DNA from: Gentiana macrophylla
Lineage: Eukaryota > Streptophyta > Magnoliopsida > Gentianales > Gentianaceae
Assembly: GCA_026214975.1 (NCBI GenBank)
Contig: JAOBSW010000839.1
Span: 56,001 to 120,000 of the forward strand
Reading direction: 5' to 3'
Length of the DNA stretch: 64,000 nt
Both the position numbers and the translations under genes were made by a program. Numbering within the stretch: the first letter of the stretch is position 1; every line of letters begins with the position of its first letter. This document shows positions 23,401-35,145 of this stretch, piece after piece. The notes under the pieces were generated by a model. That model was given only the letters and a program-made list of their open reading frames with translations, had not been told where the DNA came from and did no database searches.

Positions 23401-26400
23401 TTTACTTAAAATGGGGATTATCACCACTTTCTATATAATTGTATAGTAGAGTTTACTCAAAACAGGGGTGTACAACTTTTTGTATATGTATAGAAGAGTT
23501 TACTCAAAACGGGGGTTTACAACTTTTTGTATATTATTGTATTAGAGTTCACTCAAAACGGTGGTTTACAACTTTTTGTATATAATTATAGTAGAGGTAA
23601 CTCAAAACGGGGGTTTACAACTTTTTGTAAATAACTGCATAGTAGAGTTTACTCAAAACTGGGGTCACAACTTTTTGTATATTATTGTATTAGAGTTTAC
23701 TCAAAACGGGGATTTACAACTTTTTATATACAATTGTATTGTAGATTTTACTCAAAATGGGGGTTTACTACTTTTTGTATATTATTGTATTAGAGTTTAC
23801 TAAAAATAGGGGTTAACAACTTTTTCTATATAATTATAGTAGAGTTTACTCAAAACAGGGGTTTACAACTTTTAGTAAATAATTGTATAGTAGAGTTTAC
23901 TCAAAACGGGGTTTACTTCTTTTTGTGTATTATTGTATTAGAGTTTACTCAAAACGGGGGTTTACAACCTTTTGTATATAATTGTATAGTTACTCAAAAT
24001 AGGGGTTTACAACTTTTTGTATATAATGGTATAGTAGAGTTTACTCAAAATGGGGTTTACAACTTTTTGTACAATAAAACGGGGTTTACAACTTTTTGTA
24101 TATAATTGTATAGTAGAGTTTACTCAAAACGGGGGTTTACAACTTTTTGTATATAATTATAGTAGAGTTTACTCAAAACGGGGTTTTGTAACTTTTTGTA
24201 AATAATTGTATTGTAGAGTTTACTCAAAAAGGGGTTTACAACTTTTTGTATATTATTGTATTTGAGTTTACTCAAAATGGGGGTTTACAACTTTTTGTAA
24301 ATAATTGTATAGTAGAGTTTACTCAAAACGGGGGTTTACTTCTTTTTGTTTATTATTGTATTAAAGTTTACTCAAAACGGGGGTTTACAACTTTTTGTAT
24401 ATAATTGTATAGTAGAGTTTACTCAAAACAGGAGTTTACAACTTTTTGTATATAATAGTATAGTAGAGTTTACACAAAATGGGGGTTTACAACTTTTTGT
24501 ATATAATTGTATAGTAGAGTTTACTCAAAACGGGGGTTTACAACTTTTTGTATATAATTATAGTAGAGTTTACTCAAAACGGGGGTTTATAACTTTTTGT
24601 AAATAATTGTATTGTAGAGTTTACTCAATTAGGGGTTTACAACTTTTTGAATATTATTGTATAGTAGAGTTTACTCAAAACGGGGGTTTACAACTTTTTG
24701 TATATAATTGTATAGTAGAGTTTACTCAAAACAGGGGATTTACAACTTTTCGTATATAATTATAGTAGAGTTCACTCAAAATGGAGGTTTAAAACTTTTT
24801 GTATATAATTGTATAGTAGAGTTTGCTCAAAAGGGGGGTTTACAACTTTTTGTATATAATTCTATAGTAGAGTTTACTCAAAACGGGGGTTCACAACTTT
24901 TTGTATATTATTGTATTATAGTTTACTCAAAATGGGGGTTAATAAATTTTTGTATATAATTATAGAGAGTTCACTCAAAACGGAGGTTTAAATCATTTTG
25001 TATATAATTGTATAGTAGTGTTTACTCAAAACGGGGGGTTTAAAACTTTTTGTATATAAATATAGTAGAGTTCACTCAAAACAGAGGTATTTTCTTAATA
25101 ATTGTATAGTAGAGTTTACTCAAAACTGGGATTTAGAACATTTTGTATATTACTGTATTATAGTTTACTCAAAACGTAGGTTAACAACTTTTTGTATATA
25201 ATTATAGTAGAGTTCACTCAAAATTGATGTTTACAACTTTTTGTATATTATTATAGTAGAGTTTACTCAAAATGGGGGTTTACAACTTTTAGTAAATAAT
25301 TGTATAGTAGAGTTTACTCAAAACGGGGGTTTACAACTTTTGTATATTACTGTATTAGAGTTTACTCAAAACAGGGGTTTACAACTTTTTGTATATAATT
25401 GTATAATAGTGTTTACTCAAAACAGGGGTTTTTGTATATAATTGTATAGTAGAGTTTACTCAAAACATGGGTTTACAACTTTTTGTATATTATTGTATTA
25501 TAGTTTACTCAATATAGGGGTTAATAAATTTTTGTATATAATTATAGTAGAGTTCACTCAAAACGGAGGTTTACAAATTTTTGTATATAATTATATAGTA
25601 GAGTTTCATCAAAACAGGGGTTTACAACTTTTTGTAAATAATTGTATAGTAGAGTTAACTCAAAACGGGGGTTTACAACTTTTTGTATATTATTGTATTA
25701 GAGTTTACTCAAAACGGGGGTTAACAAATTTTTGTATATAATTATAGTAGAGTTCACTCAAAACGGAGGTTTGCACCTTTTTGTATATAATTATAGTAGA
25801 GTTTACTCAAAACGGGGGTTTACATCTTTTTTTATATAATTGTATAGTAGAGTTTACTCAAAACGGGAGTTTACACCTTCTTCTACTATAAAATAGGGGT
25901 TTACAACTTTTTGTATATAATTGTGTAATAAAGTTTACTCAAAAGAGGGTTTACAACTTTTTTGATTATTATTGTACTCAAAACGGAGGCTTACAACTTT
26001 TTGTATATAATTATAGTAGAGTTCACTCAAAATGGAGGTTTACAACTTCTTGTATATAATTGTATAGTAGAGTTTACTCAAAACGGAGGTTTACTTCTTT
26101 TTGTGTATTATTGTATTAGAGTTTACTCAAAGCGGGGTTTTCAACTTTTTGTATATAATTGTATAGTAGAGTTTACTCAAAACAGGGGTTTACAAATTTT
26201 TGTATATAATGGTATAGTAGAGTTTACTCAAAATAGGGGTTTACAACTTTTTGTACAATAAAACGGGGGTTTACAACTTTTTGTATATAATTGTATTGTA
26301 GAGTTTACTCAAAGCGGGTTTACAACTTTTGTATATAATTGTATTGTAGAGTTTACAAACTTTTTGTATATAATTATAGTAGAGTTTACTCAAAACGGGG

Positions 26401-28425
26401 GTTTATAACTTTTTGTAAATAATTGTATAGTAGAGTTTACTCAAAACGGGGGTTTACTTCTTTTTGTGTATTATTGTATTAAAGTTTACTCAAAACGGGG
26501 GTTTACAACTTTTTATATATAATTGTATAGTAGAGTTTACTCAAAACAGGGGTTTACAACTTTTTGTAAATAATGGTATAGTAGAGTTTACTCAAAATGG
26601 GGGTTTACAACTTTTCGTACAATAAAACAGGGGTTTACAACTTTTAGGATATAATTGTATAGTAGAGTTTACTCAAAACGGGGGTTTACAACTTTTTGTA
26701 TATAATTATAGTAGAGTTTACTCAAAACGGGGGTTTATAACTTTTTGTAAATAATTGTATTGTAGAGTTTACTCAAAAAGGGGGTTTACAACTTTTTGAA
26801 TATTATTGTATAGTAGAGTTTACTCAAAACGGGGGTTTACAACTTTTTGTACATAAGTGTATAGTAGAGTTTACTCAAAACAGGGGGTTTACAACTTTTT
26901 GCATATAATTATAGTAGAGTTCACTCAAAACGGAGGTTTAAAACTTTTTGTAAATAATTGTATAGTTGAGTTTGCTCAAAAAGGGGGGTTTACAACATTT
27001 TGTATATAATTGTATAGTAGAGTTTACTCAAAACGGGGGTTTACAACTTTTTGTATATTATTGTATTATAGTTTACTCAATATGGGGTTAATAATTTTTT
27101 GTATATAATTATAGAGAGTTCACTCAAAACGGAGGTTTATTTTTGTATTAGTGTTTACTCAAAACGGGGGTTTAAAACTTTTTGTATATAAATATAGTAG
27201 AGTTCACTCAAAACAGAGGTATTTTCTTAATAATTGTATAGTAGAGTTTACTCAAAACTGGGATTTAGAACAATTTGTATATTATTGTATTATAATTTAC
27301 TCAAAACGTGGGTTAACAACTTTTTGTATATAATTATAGTAGAGTTCACTCAAAATGGAGGTTTACAACTTTTTGTATATAATTATAGTAGAGTTTACTC
27401 AAAATGGGGGTTTACAACTTTTAGTAAATAATTGTATTAGAGTTTACTCAAAACAGGGGTTTACAACTTTTTGTATATAATTGTATAGTAGTGTTTACTC
27501 AAAACAGGGGTTTACAAATTTTTGTATATAATTGTATAGTAGAGTTTACTAAAAACAGGGGTTTACAACTTTTTGTATATTATTGTATTATAGTTTACTC
27601 AATATGGGGGTTAATAAATTTTTGTATATAATTATAGTAGAGTTACTCAACGGAGGTTTACAAATTTTTGTATATAATTGTATAGTAGTTTTCAAAGCAG
27701 GGTTTACAACTTTTTGTAAATAATTGTATAGTAGAGTTAACTCAAAATAGGGGTTTATAACTTTTTGTATATTATTGTATTAGAGTTTACTCAAAACGGG
27801 GGTTAATAACTTTTTGTATATAATTATAGTAGAGTTCACTCAAAACGGAGGTTTGCACCTTTTTGTATATAACTATAGTAGAGTTTACTCAAAATGGGGG
27901 TTTACAACTTTTTTTTATATAATTGTATAGTAGAGTTTACTCAAAACTGGGGTTTACAACTTCTTGTACAATAAAATGGGGGTTTACAACTTTTTGTATA
28001 TAATTGTGTAGTAAAGTTTACTCAAAACGAGGGTTTACAACTTTTTGTATATTATTGTACTCAAAACGGAGGCTTACAACTTTTGTATATAATTATAGTA
28101 GAGTTCACTCAAAATGGAGGTTTACAACTTCTTGTATATAATTGTATAGTAGAGTTTACTCAAAATGGGGGTTTACTTCTTTTTGTGTATTATTGTATTA
28201 GAGTTTACTCAAAACGGGGGTTTTGAACTTTTTGTATATAATTGTATAGTAGAGTTTACTCAAAACAGGGGTTTACAGCTTTTTGTATATAATGGTGTAG
28301 TAGAGTTTACTCAAAATGGGGGTATACAACTTTTTGTACAATAAAACAGGGGTTTACAACTTTTTGTATATAATTGTATAGTAGAGTTCACTCAAAACGG
28401 GGGTTTACAACTTTTTTTATATAAT
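20467..28425 (+). repeat. Satellite array 2 (plus orientation)
   Basis: About 8.0 kb of the same units, continuing array 1 once the chromovirus and one TTATA are removed. It contains the A, B, C and short types, plus a shortened unit with GAGGTATTTTCTTAATAATTG at about 25085 and 27215, and TTTACTTCTTTTTGTGTATT marker units at about 23910, 24340, 26095, 26460 and 28170. It ends at the intact LTR terminus of the Sirevirus-like element. ORFs of 60-110 codons are repeat artefacts. Confidence 0.97.
23050..23500 (+). repeat. Recent local duplication in array 2 (about 240 bp)
   Basis: A block with the unusual variants TTTTCAACTTTTTGTATATA (ending AATAATAGTAAAG), GGGGATTATCACCACTTTCT and TTGTATATGTATAGAAGAG occurs twice in succession, starting near 23060 and near 23300. 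The copies are nearly identical apart from a small deletion in the first. Confidence 0.8.
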
Positions 28426-30136
28426 TGTTGGTCCCTTGAAAAGGCTTTAGTTAAGTTTAGAGGGGGGGGGGGTGAATAAACTTAACACTTAAAACTTTTG
28501 GAGTTAACAAATTAAAGAACTTCGACTGCTTTGAAACCTCGATGAGTCTGGCGATACCGAGTAGCACTGCTAATACACGTGAGTCGGTGAGTTGAGTTTA
28601 CTGAATTTGTGCAGCGGAATTATATATAAAATTATGCCTTATTACTTGTTGTTAAATATGATACTAAGTATTGGATACTCAGTAGTGTATGTGTGTGAGT
28701 TCAGTTGCTAGATTCAGTAGGTTGATGTATATAATAAACTAAATGCAGAATGTAAGTGCAGAAAGTAAGTAGGCTAATTTTATAGTGGTTCCAGGTGGTG
28801 TAATCCTGTCAGTCCACTCTTCTCCTGTGATGTTGGAGGTAATTCACTAGAGATCTTTGATGTAGCTGTTACAAAGACTGCTATGTTGCTTGTACTTCAC
28901 CAATAACTATGGCTTCACTAAACCGAATACTTGGAGCAGGTAGGATTCTTTGCTCCAAAGTCTTCCATTTGGTCCTTGAAGGGTAGGATTTCCTCTTCAC
29001 CAGCTCCACCACAAACACTTGATCCTTCTCACCCAACGGATGCTTCACTTTGTCTTCAAGAGAGTTCTTTGTAAAATAAAGATTGAATCAAGTAAATGAT
29101 TGATGCGGCAGCTTGATTATGATGATATAATCAAGACTTGCGATCTTCAAGTGTGTAAACTTGATGTAGCTTGAATACAGAATACACTTGAAGATTTTCT
29201 CTGGATCAGTAGCTTTAAGCTCAGTTGGTTCAGCAGGGTGTTTTTGCAGCTCAGAGTTATCTCTAAAATTTTTCTCTTAAAGTTCATCATCATCATTTTC
29301 TGAGTTGAACGTCCTCTATTTATAGGTAGGAGTCCATGTGACTTGTATTTGAAATTCAAATATGACCATTCCTGGTTTTGTCCCATTTGACTTGCCTTCT
29401 GTCACTATTCATAGGACCGACCTTTGTCGAGAATCCTTTTGATGAATGCGATCATCCACCCTTTGACTTAAAACCATTGGATAAAGTCCTGAATCATCCC
29501 AACGTCTTTTTAATCTCACTTTGATTTGTTTGATAATCGAGAGGTAGTTGGTTGTCCTTATCCATGTAATCTTCCAATGTAATCTTGAATTAATCGAGGT
29601 ATATATATCGTGAGGTTCATCGATCTCTTTGAAATACCTATCGATCTCTTGAATCGAAATTTGTTGTGTTTAAAACACAATCACGTGAGACTTCTTTTAT
29701 CTAACTTTTATTTGTGAAGTTAGATTACACCTTTTTGTAAATAACTAAGTTCCAATCACCATCCAACTTAAGGAACTTAGACCTTCTACACAAGGTATAT
29801 GTAATCAGTTTAGGTCATCACAGACTTGCCTAAATTCTGATTCCATATCCATGACTTTAATTACTAAGTTTGATCCCTTAGCCTTCATTAACTGAGTTTG
29901 ACCCCTCGTCTTGGTCTTTCAAAGAGTTTCTCGACTAGTCTACTGACCTACCTACCCTACTGACCTAGACCAGTCTGCTGATATAAATCAGCTGACCAAT
30001 ACAGTGCTTGTTTGATCAAACCTAATCAACGATCAAACTCTAATAAACCTATACATTTGATCTAGACATCTTTTTGCCTTTGCACTATAACAGTTAGTCT
30101 GGAACTCATCACTAAAACTTAGAAATAAGTCCAACA
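28426..30136 (-). repeat. 3' LTR of the Sirevirus-like element (1.7 kb)
   Basis: 1,711 bp with perfect TGTTGG/CCAACA inverted ends. In element sense there is a strong TATA box (29325-29316). An 11-G run at 28462-28472 lies near the LTR end. Only one copy is present, so the ends rest on terminal symmetry and the adjacent polypurine tract. Confidence 0.8.
29316..29325 (-). promoter_or_regulatory. TATA box in the Sirevirus-like LTR
   Basis: ACCTATAAATAGAGGACG on the minus strand is a near-consensus plant TATA box inside the LTR. Confidence 0.65.
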
Positions 30137-30150
30137 ATTTCCTCCTTTTG
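30137..30150 (-). other. Polypurine tract of the Sirevirus-like element
   Basis: AAAAGGAGGAAAT in element sense, immediately before the LTR start TGTTGG. Confidence 0.8.
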
Positions 30151-30299
30151 GGTGATGATGCCACTACCCTCACCTAACAACAAAGCAAAAAGATTTAAAA
30201 CAAAAACATAACAAATTTAGTCATCTCTCATTATAAACATTTGTTCAAAGATTATTACAGTCTAGCATCAGCAAAAATAAAACAGATAAGTATGCTGAT

Positions 30300-33200
30300 C
30301 TACTGTCTTCTTTCCCTTTCCTCTCTTGCTTTTTCAACTTGTTCTTGATAAGCTCTTATTTCTTCTATCATCTCTCTCATCCATTCATTTTCAATCAGAG
30401 TGAAGTCAATGTAGGAATTCACTTCCTTCCACCACTTCAATGCTTCAGGTAGGATGAGATTGATTTGATTGACTCTGAATCCCATTCTTATGTAAAGTTC
30501 TTTGAATTTATTAAGTGAGTCCTTAGCTTTTGTGATAGGCAAACTCCTTTCACCTCTACCACTTCTTCCACCTCTTCCACCTCTTCCAGCTCTGAAAGTT
30601 GCCCTCAAGGCTCTAACCCTTGCTTCCCAAAACTTCAATCCCAAGAATGAGTTTAAACCTTCATGAAATCCCTTGTCATGATAAGGTTTCATTTTATTGT
30701 AATACTCCTTCTTGTATTGTTTGAGGAGATCATCAGTAAGTTGAACTCTGCCAGGTGCAGGTTCCCTGAATGCATTTGTTTCATTCTCCCATCTTTTACG
30801 TGCAATACCTCGGCAGCCTCTTTTTGCTCTCTTTCTTTGTTTGGCCCTCTTCCCCCTTAGTGACATCATCAACAAACCGGGATAGTAGGCCATGAACACT
30901 CTCCTGTCTGTTAACCAGATTACCCAGTTGTCCTTCCATAATTTCAATTTTTGTATCAACTGCAGTAATCCTTGATTGCAAAGTCTGCTCCAGTAGATTG
31001 ATCCTCTCAGTAAGCTTAGGATCCAATCCAGCAGGTTGAGATGTTCCAGCAGCCTCAGCAGGCTTAGGTGTTTCAGCAAGCTTGTCAAGTTTCTGATGGA
31101 TGGAAATAAATTGGTCTTTCAAAAACTTGTCTTTCACTGTATTACCTTGCTTGATTCCTCTCACTTCCAGGGTAAGATCTGCAAGAGCATATTGATTTGA
31201 GGTGATATTGGAGGAAACTGTCTCTGTAGTCCTCCCTCTATTTTCCACCAAATTGATCAAGTCTTCAAATCTCTGCTCTTGTCTATCAAGTTGTGTTCTT
31301 AGATTTGCAATGTCATTTCTAACTGTCCTCAACTCTTCCATGACATGTCTTTGGTACCCACTGACCATTCCTCCATCGACACCATCGTGAGGCTCTTCTA
31401 CATTGTATTGTGGGCCTATGTCTGCGATAACCGCTGCGAAAACTCATATCCAGATCCCCGAGGTTTGGTCCTTGAAATTCCTTCAGAATAGGATCAAGAG
31501 CTGGGTCTTCAAGAATTGGAACAAATGCCTGTTGAGGTTCATCATCAACATTTTCTTCTTTAGGCATTTGAAATTCTTCATCACTATAGTCATAGTCCAG
31601 AGCTGCTCATCCTGATTAACAACAACAGCCTACTGACTATCTTTGCCTATAGTGGCCTTGTCTCCAACAGGCTCCACTACAACAGCCTCTTCAACAACAA
31701 CAGCAGGGGTTTCCTCCAAACCCAAAGATTGTTCCAACCTTTGTCCAGGTGCTGTTTGTAACTCAGCAGCCTATACCTCCTGTTCCAACCTTTGCTCAGG
31801 TGTTGCTTGTACCTCAACAACCTGAACCTCCACTTCTTGCCTTGGGTCTTGTGCAATTTGTGCCACAATAACCTGATCAGGGAATATGTCCATATTTTCT
31901 TGTTGAAATTCCCCAATATCACCAATCCTTCTCAGAAGATTTGCAGTGTTGGTTAGAGTGCTTTCAGTGTCAATCCAGTGTTGATATTGAATGGAATCCT
32001 CAGAACTGACACTTGGTTCAATGTGATCAGTGACCCTTTCTTCATCTAAAACTTTATTCTGCTGATCTTCAGCAGAATTACCAGCCTCAGTAGGTTCATC
32101 TTCTGCATCATCAGTGGATCCTTGACCAGTGGCTTCATCAGTTGTTCCACTAGCCACTGCACTGGTCTCCCCAGGGAACATGGGGGGGTCATCATCAGAA
32201 TCAGATGAATCACTAGCAGATGTGTACTTTGGAGCTCTGAACATTATTGCTCCACTTTTCTTTCCTTCATCCAGTATATCCATCAGCCTAGATTGCAGCA
32301 AGGTTGTATCTATTAAGTCCAATAGGCTGTCCACACCCAGCTGATCAAATGCCCATTCTTCAAATCCACTCATTGGATCAGCAGCTGGTTTCTGTTTCTT
32401 GTAGATACCAAACTTCCATTGAAAATAATTTTGCACTTTTCTGAAGTTAGGATCTACTTTGTCCTTCTTAGATGCCTTCTCATATGGCATAGTTGGCTTT
32501 CTGGGAGATGTTTCAGTAGCTTGATGACCTCCAAAGGTCCCAACAAGCAAACTCAAAGTTTCTTCAATTGATGCATGTAGGTCAGTAGGATGCTCTGGTT
32601 GTACATTTGTGCCTACTACCTCCAACTGCACCACACTTTCTTCCTCCTGACTTATATGCTCATCAGCAGGGTTAGCAGCAGACTGCTCTTCCGCCTGAAC
32701 TATTGCAGGATTTGCAGGATCTTGTACAAGTGTTTCCACTTCCACAGCAGGTGTAGCCTCAGTGAATTCTTTGTGGTTCTTCAATGTGATTCTACAATGA
32801 GGCTCGGGTCGGTGAGTCTGTTGTGTTTCTCCAACAGATTGCTCAACAGCAACCTGTGCACTTTCAGAAGGCTCAGCAACCTTAGCAGGTGAGGATTCTC
32901 TAACTCCAACAGCAGGCTCAGGTATAGTAGACTGCTGTGACTCTTCATTAGGTTGCTCAGAAACAACCTCTACATCCTCAGAAGGTTTGATGATTGTCAA
33001 GGGCTCTGCCTCAATAGCCTTTTCTTCTTCTTCTGCATCACCTTCTTCTTGTTGTTCTCTTTGAGCTTCCAAAATTTTCAATTGCTTCCCCTTTCCATTT
33101 TCTTTTTGTGGATAATCTCCTTTATTCTCTTGGAAAGTGGCTCATCATCAATTTCAATTGAAGTAGACTTTCTCTTTCTACTGGCTTCTTTCTGTTGTTC

Positions 33201-34231
33201 CTTCAAAATCTCAACAACAGTTTTCTAGCAAACTACAACAGGTCGATTGTAATCTCAACTTCGGTGGACCCTCGGCCAGACTCAAGATCCGTCTTTGTTT
33301 GCTTTCTTGTTTTTCTTGGCTTTAACATTTCTGTTATCTTCCTTGTTTCAGTAGCCTTTCTTTTCTCAATAGTCTTCTTTGGTGCAGCAGGTTTGATAGT
33401 TTTATTAGTAGTTTGCTTGACCTGCTTACCACCAGCATCACCATCATCTTCATTATTATCACTATCAACAGCCTCAGCAACACCTTCTTCATCATCATCC
33501 AGACCAGGGATAAGATAGTCAATCTCTTTCTTGTATCTGGATTGGTTTATCTTCTCAGGTGCAACATCAGGAATTTCCAAATGATTCAGTTGGGCCTGAA
33601 CCATTAATCCTAAGGGTAAAGCCTTGGATTTCCTTTTCCCTTCTCTTTCTTCTTTGGCTACTTTCTTCATGTAGTGGATAAAGTATCCAGCCCAATCAAA
33701 TTTCGTACTTCTGTAGATAATCATCAGCAGCTCTATCTTGGGTCCTGATAGAGTATCCATACTTCCAACCAGCCCTAATATGTTCTTAGCAATGATTTTG
33801 CTTAGCAGGTTGTACTCATATCCAATGTGTTTCACATTAATACCTAGAATTGATTTGATGGCTTCATTGGTCTTGATTTTGTCAACAAAATCCATCTTGG
33901 ATAATCCCATTTCCTCAGGGTTTACTGAAGCATCTAATACTTCTTCAAAACCAAAAACTTCCCTCAGTAGGTTTGATGAAATTTCGATTTCTTGAGCATT
34001 CACAGTTGTTTTGAATGCTTCTCTTCCTTCCTTTATCACAATATTTTTCCAAAAACTGACAACATTTGTGTAAGAGATTGTTTCCAATCTTATGTTTAGT
34101 ACATTCTCCAGGCCTTCATATCTCATTATTCTTCTACCAATGTTGATTGCTAGTTCAGTTCTGTTAGCATCAACAACAAAGCCTCTTACACTTTGGCTTG
34201 TTCCAATTTGAACATCAATCTTTTCCGCCAT
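30300..34231 (-). pseudogene. Long extra (env-like) ORF of the Sirevirus-like element, broken
   Basis: About 1,300 codons in several frames. The first piece (34231-33233, 332 codons) starts MAEKIDVQIG and has a folded-looking region (FDWAGYFIHYMKK) followed by acidic and then Lys/Arg-rich stretches. A short stretch near 33200-33090 includes a basic SRKRKS-type motif. The next piece (33081-31771) is very acidic and Gln/Glu-rich. Then comes a heptad-rich coiled coil (31368-30796: MEELRTVRNDIANLRTQLDR) and a C-terminal part with a Gly/Arg-rich stretch (RGGRGGRSGRGERS) ending at 30300. I see no clear transmembrane helix, so 'env-like' is a positional label. It is broken by several frameshifts. 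It could be a structural or nucleic-acid-binding extra protein. Confidence 0.65.
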
Positions 34232-34693
34232 TGTTAAAAGAAAAAGATGAAGAACATAGCTTGTAAATCTGTGTTCACACAGTGTAAAAACAGAGATATA
34301 ATTAGATTTGAAGTAGAGAGTATCTTCTGTGTATACGTCTGTATATATAGACAGAGTGTGGTTGTAACTGTCAGTGCACGTACATCCACATTAACCATGA
34401 TTAATCTGATTGAAAGCTAACTTTGACACGTGGCCCATTACTTCTCCATAACGTTTGTAACCGTTGGATCGTGTTAACTGCAGTTATAAAAGATAGAATA
34501 AATATCCTGCTAATCTGCTTTTTGACTTTAATAAGTTTGACTGTGTAACGTAATATTCAACAGACTTGTCATCAGCAAGGTTGGCTCAGCAGCCTGCTGA
34601 GAAAGATGCTTCAGCAGCCTGCTGACAGATTAACTCTGCTGATTTTTGATTCATTCTTGTTTTGTTCAATTGATAATACAAGATGAAGTTTAA
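34232..34693. other. Spacer upstream of the env-like ORF
   Basis: Contains the TATA-like element at 34341-34350 and two copies of CAGCAGCCTGCTGA near 34591-34625, themselves near-palindromic. No ORF. Confidence 0.5.
34341..34350 (-). promoter_or_regulatory. TATA-like element upstream of the env-like ORF
   Basis: GTCTATATATACAGACG on the minus strand, 110 bases upstream of the ATG at 34231-34229. This spacing would give a transcription start near 34315 and a leader of about 85 bases with no upstream ATG obvious close to the start codon. It suggests a separate internal promoter. There is no direct evidence of use. Confidence 0.4.
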
Positions 34694-34860
34694 TACCAAT
34701 GACTGATCTGTCAAGTGAGCTCACCTAACATGACAAAGACCAATCCCCTTTGGCAACCTCATTTGCTCAATTGTCCAAACATAAGTACATGGAATTGTTG
34801 ATACCAATGACTAATCTGCTAAGTGAGCTCACCCAACATAGCAAAGACTAATCCCCTTGG
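34694..34860. repeat. Imperfect direct repeat, period 108 bp
   Basis: TACCAATGACTGATCTGTCA... with AAGTGAGCTCACC and AAAGACCAATCCCC at 34694-34752 is repeated as TACCAATGACTAATCTGCTA... at 34802-34858. The repeats lie between pol and the env-like ORF. Confidence 0.8.
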
Positions 34861-34916
34861 TGAATTCCAGTACACTGATGATTATCAGTCAACTTTAATA
34901 ATTCCAAGTTCAGTCC

Positions 34917-35145
34917 TTATTTTAGCAAATCTTTCACTATCAAGTGGTTTAGTGAATTATCAGCAAGTTGATCTTCAGTAGGGACATACAGAACCACCAC
35001 ATCCTTCTTTTCAACATGATCTCTTATAAAATGATGTCTCACATCAATGTGCTTGGTTTCTTGAGTGCAAAACCGGATTTTCTGTGATTGCAATTGCACT
35101 TTTGTTGTCACACATAATTGGAATTTATCTTTCTTCAATTCATTG
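34917..35145 (-). pseudogene. Ty1/copia RNase H C-terminus (pol end)
   Basis: HIDVRHHFIRDHVEKKDVV and VPTEDQLAD are diagnostic of the end of copia RNase H. The preceding CDNKSAIAI-type region is present but in another frame: one base is lost or gained in the HSRN/TKHI area. Everything before about 35146 is replaced by satellite; the ORF there runs on into satellite units, which is an artefact of the junction. Confidence 0.9.

Larger units (their letters stand above)
28426..35145 (-). mobile_element. Truncated Sirevirus-like Ty1/copia element
   Basis: Minus strand, from the right: end of copia RNase H, a spacer with repeats, a very long broken extra ORF, polypurine tract, and one LTR (TGTTGG...CCAACA). 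An extra ORF between pol and the 3' LTR of a copia element is the hallmark of Sireviruses. Gag, protease, integrase, RT and the 5' LTR are missing because satellite starts at about 35146. The LTR side abuts satellite cleanly after ATAAT. No second target site can be checked. Confidence 0.8.

Noticed and set aside
28462..28472. 11-G run as a sequencing error or telomere-like signal
   Set aside because: It lies in the LTR end where G-rich GGGGGTGAATA motifs are usual for copia elements; not telomeric.
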